From the NCBI GenBank assembly GCA_964425215.1, contig CAYRLW010000008.1, positions 21,269 through 85,268 on the forward strand: a stretch of 64,000 bases of DNA, written 5' to 3'. Made by a program: the position numbers and the translations under genes. Source of the DNA: CAYRLW01 sp964425215. GTDB taxonomy: Bacteria; Spirochaetota; Spirochaetia; Treponematales; Breznakiellaceae. This document shows, piece after piece, positions 59,564 through 64,000 of the stretch (positions within the stretch are counted from its first letter, which is position 1; every line of letters begins with the position of its first letter). The notes beneath the pieces are model-generated. The model saw only the letters and a program-made list of their open reading frames with translations. It searched no databases and was not told the origin of the DNA.

Positions 59564-59602
59564 AAGGTTCTTTCAAAAGTCTGTTACTTTTGAAAGAACC
59601 TC
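59564..59602. repeat. 39-bp short form of the GAGG/CCTC palindrome, right border of the island
   Basis: AAGGTTCTTTCAAAAG / CTTTTGAAAGAACCT(C) stem; same outer hairpin as the 153-bp elements but without the middle part. It lies directly after the transporter stop and can act as terminator. No clear target duplication (TTTA left, ATAA right). The following bases to 59793 hold GGCGGAACCGCCGC-type short dyads and no gene. Confidence 0.8.
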
Positions 59603-59793
59603 ATAAAATAAGACTCCTGCCATATATGTAAATTTAGCGTCGGTTCCGTCACATTGGGCGTAAATTTGGCGGAACCGCCGCGAATTTTAGCTGTTTTATC
59701 CCGATACCTGCTCCTCTATAACCGATACAAGGTCTTTCTTCGCAGACGAAAAGGGTGGTTGAGGCGGAAGTAATCGTTAAAGCGCCCTCCATA

Positions 59794-59823
59794 TTCACAA
59801 TAGATAAAACTATATATTATATT
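59794..59823 (+). promoter_or_regulatory. Promoter of the thioredoxin-like gene, probably leaderless
   Basis: TTCACA (59794-59799), 18-bp spacer, TATATT (59818-59823), then 6 nt to the ATG at 59830. Confidence 0.6.
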
Positions 59824-59829
59824 ATCACT

Positions 59830-60192
59830 ATGATCGATATAACGAGTTACGAAGATTTTTTGGGTCGGGTTAAAGAGCATAGGGCCGTGCTGTTTTATTT
59901 TTCTACCCCCACCTGCGGGGTGTGTAAAAGTATAAAACCTAAGGTGATCGCCCTGGTGGAGGAAGATTTTCCCCGCCTGCCCCTGTACTACGTGGATACG
60001 GAGGCGGTTAGCGAGGTTCGGGGTCAGCTTTCGGTGTACTCGGTGCCGGCGATTTTGGTGTACTTTGAGGGGAAAGAGTTGATCCGGGAGGCCCGTAATT
60101 TTGGAATTATGGAATTGGGAAGAAAAATAGACCGCTACTACAGTATGCTGTTTGACGATTCTTCCCCCGCGGGTGCTAGGGAACAACACTAA
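59830..60192 (+). CDS. Thioredoxin-like protein with CGVC active site
   Basis: 120 aa. Thioredoxin fold with VLFYFSTPTCGVCKSIKP (redox pair C-G-V-C) and the cis-Pro region YSVPAILVYFEGKE. No signal peptide. CGVC differs from the CGPC of classical thioredoxin, so a more specialised redox partner is likely. Start at 59830; a longer frame from 59755 lacks support. Convergent with the membrane Fe-S protein gene. Confidence 0.9.
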   Translation: MIDITSYEDFLGRVKEHRAVLFYFSTPTCGVCKSIKPKVIALVEEDFPRLPLYYVDTEAVSEVRGQLSVYSVPAILVYFEGKELIREARNFGIMELGRKIDRYYSMLFDDSSPAGAREQH

Positions 60193-60199
60193 ACGGGGG

Positions 60200-60245
60200 A
60201 CCGGGAAAGCCCTGGGAACCGGAACGGGTCCCAGGCTTTCCCGGT
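60200..60245. terminator. Stem-loop between convergent genes (1)
   Basis: ACCGGGAAAGCC(C)TGGGA / TCCCAGGCTTTCCCGGT, a strong GC-rich stem after the thioredoxin-like gene. Confidence 0.75.
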
Positions 60246-60297
60246 GGGGGGCGCGCCAGATGGACGTTCTCCCCAGGGATTGTACTGGCGCCCCCCG
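60246..60297. terminator. Stem-loop between convergent genes (2)
   Basis: GGGGGCGCGCCAG / CTGGCGCCCCCCG with a 25-nt loop, directly adjoining the first stem and ending 5 bp from the stop of the Fe-S protein gene. The pair insulates the two convergent genes. Confidence 0.65.
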
Positions 60298-60301
60298 TCT
60301 C

Positions 60302-61813
60302 TTACGGTGCTACTATTTTCTGCTTGAGGTCCGTCATGGTATACCCATACTGGTCCTTCATATCCCGCAGAGGCTTGTCCACGGGAATATCCGTAGGGAG
60401 GCCCAACTTTTGAATAACCGCGGCGGGGGTGCTGTGGAGGGCTTTTGCTACGTCGGTAAGGGTCATGGTTCCTTCCAGCGCAAAGCCCTGGGGTACCGTG
60501 AGGGCCGAGTTTGTGGAGGTGGTCTTGGCATTAGACGGGGTGGTATTGTCTGCAGAGGTCGCTGGCGAGCCGGTAGCTGGTTCTGGCTTTGTCGCGGTTG
60601 CTGCTGGGTTTGAGGCGCCGGGGGCAGACGTTTCGGGGGTCAGGGTGCCCTTTTCTCCCGCGTAGGGTACCCCAAGGATACGGGCCACGGCGATACGAAC
60701 CGTATCGGCCTCGAAGCCTTCGATGCCCGCCACTTTACCCGTATCTTTGAGCATGGTATCGGGACTGACTTTCTTGGGGTCCACGCCTACCTCCCGGTAG
60801 AGGCGTTCCAAATCGATGCCGAAGGATTCGGCCACCGAAGCGTAGGTGGAAGAGCCTTTGATATCCGCCACTTGAAGACTACCTTTCTTGGAAAGCTCCT
60901 GCAGGCTTTGGGCGGAAAATCGAAGCATTCCCGTTGCTTGGCCTACCAGGGCGGCGGCGATGTAGATCCCGAAACCGATGGCCACGACGATTCCCAGCCG
61001 GAGGTTTTTCCCCGCCAGCGTGGTGCTGAGGGTATTTTTCTTGGTGGGACAGGCGGTGACGCACTCCATGCAGGCGATGCATTCGGGGGAGTTAACCCCA
61101 TCGGGGTGGGATACGTCGATATTCATGGGGCAGACCCGGTCGCATTTTGAACAGGAAATGCAGGTGCTGGCGCTACGTTTGATCCGGAAAAGGGGAACGC
61201 GGCTGAGGATGGCGTTAAAGGCCCCCAGGGGGCAGAGGTATTTGCAGAAGGCCCGCTCGTAGAGCATGGAAAAGAGAAGCGTGGCGATCAGCAGTACCAG
61301 GCCCACGGCGAACTCGGCCCAGACGGCGCTGAGTCCCGCGGAAAGGTGTCCGAAGGCGGCTAGGGGGTCGTAGGGGCGGATGACCAGTTCGCCGGTTTTC
61401 CAGGTAAAGTAGATTATGCCCACCAGGACGGGGTACTTAATCCAGCGGAGGTACCGGTCCACCCGAGGGGGGACGGTGAAGCTACGGCGGAATATCTTTT
61501 TCCCTAACCAGCCGAAGACGGCTTGCAGGGCCCCAAAGGCGCAGAACCAACCGCAGAAAAAGCGGGAGAGGACGATGCCTATGACCACGACGCCGCCTAA
61601 AAGGACCATATTGCCCGGTTCGATTTTTTTGATAAAGTCGCCGCCGGCAACATATTTAAACATCGTCTCGAGGCCCCCAAAGGGGTCCAGGGCGTCGATC
61701 GACGGGATACCCTGCAGTTTTTGATGGAGAATGGTCAGGACCGTTAGGCCGATCAATAGGGTTCCCAGGACGATGCGCCTGAAAATTTGGATTTTTGCCA
61801 TCCTTGTTGCCAT
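60302..61813 (-). CDS. Membrane 4Fe-4S protein (NapH/CcoG-like) with C-terminal helical repeats
   Basis: 503 aa. About five membrane helices with two CxxxCP-like motifs at the membrane face (FFCGWFCAFGALQ and FCKYLCPLGAFN), then two 4Fe-4S clusters: CISCSKCDRVCPMN and CIACMECVTACPTK, and another helix. The last ~200 residues are periplasmic or cytosolic and unusual: a helical module (VAESFGIDLERLYREVGV), a Pro/Ala/Thr-rich linker, and a second module (LTDVAKALHSTPAAVIQKLGL). Probably moves electrons from or to the quinone pool; the tail is of unknown role. Start 61813 has GGAGG. Confidence 0.88.
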   Translation of the reverse strand: MATRMAKIQIFRRIVLGTLLIGLTVLTILHQKLQGIPSIDALDPFGGLETMFKYVAGGDFIKKIEPGNMVLLGGVVVIGIVLSRFFCGWFCAFGALQAVFGWLGKKIFRRSFTVPPRVDRYLRWIKYPVLVGIIYFTWKTGELVIRPYDPLAAFGHLSAGLSAVWAEFAVGLVLLIATLLFSMLYERAFCKYLCPLGAFNAILSRVPLFRIKRSASTCISCSKCDRVCPMNIDVSHPDGVNSPECIACMECVTACPTKKNTLSTTLAGKNLRLGIVVAIGFGIYIAAALVGQATGMLRFSAQSLQELSKKGSLQVADIKGSSTYASVAESFGIDLERLYREVGVDPKKVSPDTMLKDTGKVAGIEGFEADTVRIAVARILGVPYAGEKGTLTPETSAPGASNPAATATKPEPATGSPATSADNTTPSNAKTTSTNSALTVPQGFALEGTMTLTDVAKALHSTPAAVIQKLGLPTDIPVDKPLRDMKDQYGYTMTDLKQKIVAP

Positions 61814-61835
61814 GAAAGCCTCCTTTTGGTTTGAT

Positions 61836-61949
61836 ACTTCACCGAAGCTTGAGCAATGAAATAGGACGGCTCTATGGGTCCAGCCCTGCAAAAGGCTAGA
61901 CTACCAACGGCGGTATGGTCTTCGGTTTTTGCTCAACCTTCGTTGAAGT
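61836..61949. mobile_element. ~114-bp MITE-like element with inverted ends
   Basis: Left end ACTTCACCGAAGCTTGAGCA and right end TGCTCAACCTTCGTTGAAGT are inverted repeats (two mismatches), about 75 bp between them, non-coding. Same family as 23122-23237 although the interior differs. Lies upstream of the Fe-S protein gene, 22 bp from its start. Confidence 0.75.
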
Positions 61950-61981
61950 AATTTTAAAGTAGTCATTTAAAAAAAGCTAAT

Positions 61982-62091
61982 AGGGACCTCTAAAAACTTC
62001 AGTTTTTAGAGGTCTACAGATAAAAAAAGCAAATCCTATAAGGATTTGCCCAGGCACCTCTAATAACTAACCGAGTTATTAGAGGTGCCCT
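61982..62091 (-). repeat. 110-bp three-hairpin palindromic element
   Basis: Reverse-complement copy of the element at 48204: GACCTCTAAAAACT / AGTTTTTAGAGGTC, then GCAAATCC / GGATTTGC, then GGCACCTCTAATAACT / GTTATTAGAGGTGCC. Bounded by TA on both sides. With the MITE-like element it fills the gap 61814-62143, which has no gene. Confidence 0.88.
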
Positions 62092-62143
62092 AACGTTAAA
62101 TTTTCGGGTTGGACCTCGAACCCTTTGGAAGCCCCTCGGGGCC

Positions 62144-62407
62144 CTAGGATTTTTCTTCGATCTGGGCTTTCATTTTTTTAAACGTTTCCCCGTCAATTTC
62201 TCCCCGGGCAAATCGTTCGATAAGGATATCGATTCCCCGTTGGGTCGAATCCCGCCGATCGTCGATTCGGTTCCTTCCTGATCGGCCTATAAAAATAATC
62301 CCCGCCGCGATAATCGCGATAACGAGTATTCCCATGAGTAAACCTCCCCAGGGAAATCCATACCCCCCCATGCCGTACCACGGCGATCCGTACCAACCAT
62401 GAAACAT
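62144..62407 (-). CDS. Small membrane protein with SHOCT domain
   Basis: 87 aa. Gly/Trp/Tyr-rich N-terminus, one membrane helix (LLMGILVIAIIAAGIIFIG), then a C-terminal SHOCT module RGIDILIERFARGEIDGETFKKM typical of short oligomerising tails. Function unknown. Start at 62407 has GGAGG 5 nt upstream and is preferred over 62425. Confidence 0.88.
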   Translation of the reverse strand: MFHGWYGSPWYGMGGYGFPWGGLLMGILVIAIIAAGIIFIGRSGRNRIDDRRDSTQRGIDILIERFARGEIDGETFKKMKAQIEEKS

Positions 62408-62709
62408 ACTAACCTCCACATCCAACGGTTGTTGGCTTGAACAATATGAAGCATATATCGTGCCAAGTAGTGTTTTTTTGTTTTTGAGGGTCTGGGACCT
62501 TCGAAGCGTAGATTTGTGGCACTTTTTAGCCCTCTTTGGCTGTTAGAGGGGGCGATTCGCTAAAAATATGGACCGAAAAGGAATTGGGGGCCTTTTTTCC
62601 GTTTATAACGGGAATGGGTCCGTGAAAAACTGGGGCGCGTTGGATTGGATAGGGGGAAAAATTTACCCTGGGGGAAAATTTTTCCCCTGTATTTACCGCC
62701 GTTCTCTTT
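62408..62709. other. Gene-free stretch
   Basis: Contains short inverted repeats (for example GGGGAAAAA / TTTTTCCCC at about 62654-62689) and a T-run near 62470. No credible gene: the open frames here lack a ribosome site and normal composition. Confidence 0.6.
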
Positions 62710-63612
62710 TTAACATCGGGCCGCGCCGTTGGCGTTGACGTAGAGGGCGTACAGAGAGGTATGGGCGGTGATGAATAGACGGTTCCTCTTGGGCCCCCCA
62801 AAGGTTAGGTTTGCTACCGTTTCGGGAACCAGAATCTTACCGAGACAGGCGCCTTCGGGAGAATAGCAGAGGATACCGTCTCCGCAACTTATCCAAAGGT
62901 TTCCCATCGTATCGACGCGGAGCCCGTCGGGAACCCCGGGCTGAATTTCAGCAAACACCGTTCCACCGCTAAGATGGCCGTCTTTGACCTGGAATTGTCG
63001 TACATGATGGGGTCCGTTTTCCCTGTGGGATGCCCCAGAATCGGCGATGTAAAGGATGTCTTCGCCGGGTGAAAACGCCAAGCCGTTGGGCTTGTCAAAA
63101 TCGTCCGTAGCGATGGTTACTTTTCCAGTGACCGGATCGATCTGGTAAACGTAGTTCCCCTTTTGCTCCGAATCAGCCTTGCCCCCTTCGTAATCCGATA
63201 GGATACCGTAGGGCGGGTCGCTAAACCATACCGCTCCGTCTCGAGAGACCACCACGTCGTTGGGGGAATTGAGTCTTTTACCGTCATAACGGTCCGCTAA
63301 CACGGTGATAGTGCCATCGATCTCCGTTCGTGTTACGCTTCGGCTTCCGTGTTCACAGGTTACTAGGCGTCCCGCCGTATCCCGGGTGTTGCCGTTGGAG
63401 AAGCGGGAGGGTGAACGAAAGAGACTTACCCCGCCGCCCTCCACATAGCGTAAAATGCGGTTGTTTGGAATATCGCTAAAAAGAAGGAATTGACCGTCGG
63501 CGAACCAGACCGGACCTTCCGCCCAAAGAACCGGTGAATATAGTTTTTCCAACTTCACGGTAGGTAAGGTTAAATCTCTAAATCGTCGGTCGTAAATTTC
63601 CCAATCGGCCAT
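62710..63612 (-). CDS. SMP-30/gluconolactonase-family protein
   Basis: 300 aa six-bladed beta-propeller. Conserved LYSPVLWAEGPVWFADGQFL (metal Glu), RLNSPNDVVVSRDGAVWFSD (Asn-Asp) and PNGLAFSPGEDILYIADSG (second Asn and Asp), and GVPDGLRVDTMGNLW. Such enzymes hydrolyse sugar lactones. No signal peptide. Start 63612 has AAAGGAG 6 nt upstream; a longer frame lacks support. Single gene, no operon. Confidence 0.92.
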   Translation of the reverse strand: MADWEIYDRRFRDLTLPTVKLEKLYSPVLWAEGPVWFADGQFLLFSDIPNNRILRYVEGGGVSLFRSPSRFSNGNTRDTAGRLVTCEHGSRSVTRTEIDGTITVLADRYDGKRLNSPNDVVVSRDGAVWFSDPPYGILSDYEGGKADSEQKGNYVYQIDPVTGKVTIATDDFDKPNGLAFSPGEDILYIADSGASHRENGPHHVRQFQVKDGHLSGGTVFAEIQPGVPDGLRVDTMGNLWISCGDGILCYSPEGACLGKILVPETVANLTFGGPKRNRLFITAHTSLYALYVNANGAARC

Positions 63613-63851
63613 GGGACGCTCCTTTTTAAGATCGAATTTTTCTTCCCCTTCCATAAAGAAGGAGTAACAGTAGAATTAATGTACCCGATATGATGCGTCT
63701 GCCCGCTTCTGGAACAGAAATAATAGGTAATATCGATTGTAACAGAACCATTATAATACACCCAGCTATGGTTCCTCCATAGCTCCTTCTTCTCCAACTT
63801 TATTCCAGGTTTAGGCATCATTGTATAAAAACCCTTGCCCTTTTGATAGTT

Positions 63852-63890
63852 GAGGTTCTTTCAAAACTCAGGGAGTTTTGAAAGAACCTC
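63852..63890. mobile_element. 39-bp perfect palindrome, short form of the GAGG/CCTC element
   Basis: GAGGTTCTTTCAAAACTC / GAGTTTTGAAAGAACCTC around a 3-base centre, flanked by the direct repeat AGTT (63848-63851 and 63891-63894). Shows that the outer hairpin alone can insert. The gap 63613-63946 otherwise shows no gene. Confidence 0.88.
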
Positions 63891-63931
63891 AGTTTACAAA
63901 CCCTTTCTATCTACCCATTTAAACGGTCCTG

Positions 63932-63940
63932 TGCTAGAGT
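63932..63940 (+). promoter_or_regulatory. Extended -10 of a leaderless gene at the window end
   Basis: TGC followed by TAGAGT, 6 nt before the ATG at 63947. No good -35, as is usual for extended -10 promoters. Confidence 0.4.
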
Positions 63941-63946
63941 AGGGGC

Positions 63947-64000
63947 ATGCTGGTATCCGTAAAAAGCAACATGATGATGGTGGAAGACTCCCAGTCGCCT
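63947..64000 (+). CDS. Start of an unidentified gene (3' end outside window)
   Basis: ATG followed by 17 open codons (MLVSVKSNMMMVEDSQSP) to the window end. Supported by the -10 box exactly 6 nt upstream, the same spacing as the other leaderless genes. Too short to assign a family. Confidence 0.4.
   Translation, partial: MLVSVKSNMMMVEDSQSP

Noticed and set aside
1..64000. tRNA and rRNA genes
   Set aside because: Gene-free stretches were read for cloverleaf-like sequence and rRNA; nothing convincing was seen, though a short RNA gene could be missed by eye.

Overview
ORGANISM. The window reads like a draft scaffold (one 100-N gap at 7016-7115) of a spirochaete close to Treponema. The basis is an elaborate che cluster with cheW, cheR, cheB, cheD, cheY and CheC/CheX-like genes, binding-protein signal peptides of a kind common in treponemes, and the general gene repertoire. 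No rRNA or tRNA gene was found, so the assignment is an inference. Most of the window is GC-rich with G/C-ending codons; the part from about 47.2 to 59.6 kb is clearly more AT-rich. LAYOUT. (1) 1-7.9 kb: a chemotaxis operon on + (MCP end, cheW, cheR, a ParA-like ATPase, an unknown protein, cheB, cheD, cheY, a CheX-like gene) converges on a - strand signalling group (response regulator, CheC-like phosphatase cut by the gap, PAS/HisKA_2 kinase). (2) 8.0-21.3 kb, - strand: a HAD/HD pair, then an eight-gene operon led by a DeoR repressor: E2, E3 and fused E1 of a 2-oxoacid dehydrogenase complex, a PHP protein, a sorbitol-6-phosphate dehydrogenase-like SDR, an FGGY sugar kinase and an L-sorbose-1-phosphate reductase-like enzyme. 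(3) 21.4-23.7 kb: vWA protein, small lipoprotein, Cys-rich protein. (4) 24.1-30.8 kb, +: argJBDGH plus a ttcA-like gene. (5) 31-42.6 kb, -: amino-acid ABC genes, a ugp-type ABC operon ending in thpR, then pncA-pncB-GDPD and a CHASE4/PAS/GGDEF/EAL protein. (6) 42.8-47.2 kb, -: sbcDC. (7) 47.3-59.6 kb, +: an AT-rich island with a bacterial microcompartment (BMC) operon followed by a sugar ABC transporter and mtnA. (8) 59.8-64 kb: thioredoxin-like protein, membrane Fe-S protein, SHOCT protein, SMP-30 family protein and the start of another gene. HEADLINE SYSTEM. The island encodes shell proteins (two BMC-T, one BMC-H, three BMC-P), an acylating aldehyde dehydrogenase, a class II aldolase, a 5-methylthioribose kinase-like protein (MtnK), a DeoR regulator, a ribose-type importer and MtnA with both catalytic residues (C160, D240). 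The aldehyde dehydrogenase N-terminus and the aldolase C-terminus carry similar amphipathic encapsulation-type helices; kinase and isomerase do not. I infer import of 5-methylthioribose or 5-deoxyribose, phosphorylation and isomerisation in the cytosol, and aldol cleavage plus aldehyde oxidation inside the shell: an encapsulated DHAP shunt. No phosphotransacylase or alcohol dehydrogenase accompanies it. DNA-LEVEL STRUCTURE. Three families of small palindromic elements are scattered in the window: a 153-bp family with 4-bp target duplications (plus 39-bp short forms) that brackets the BMC island, a 110-bp three-hairpin family, and a ~115-bp family with inverted ends. Several genes have a -10 hexamer 6-7 nt before the start codon, suggesting leaderless mRNAs.
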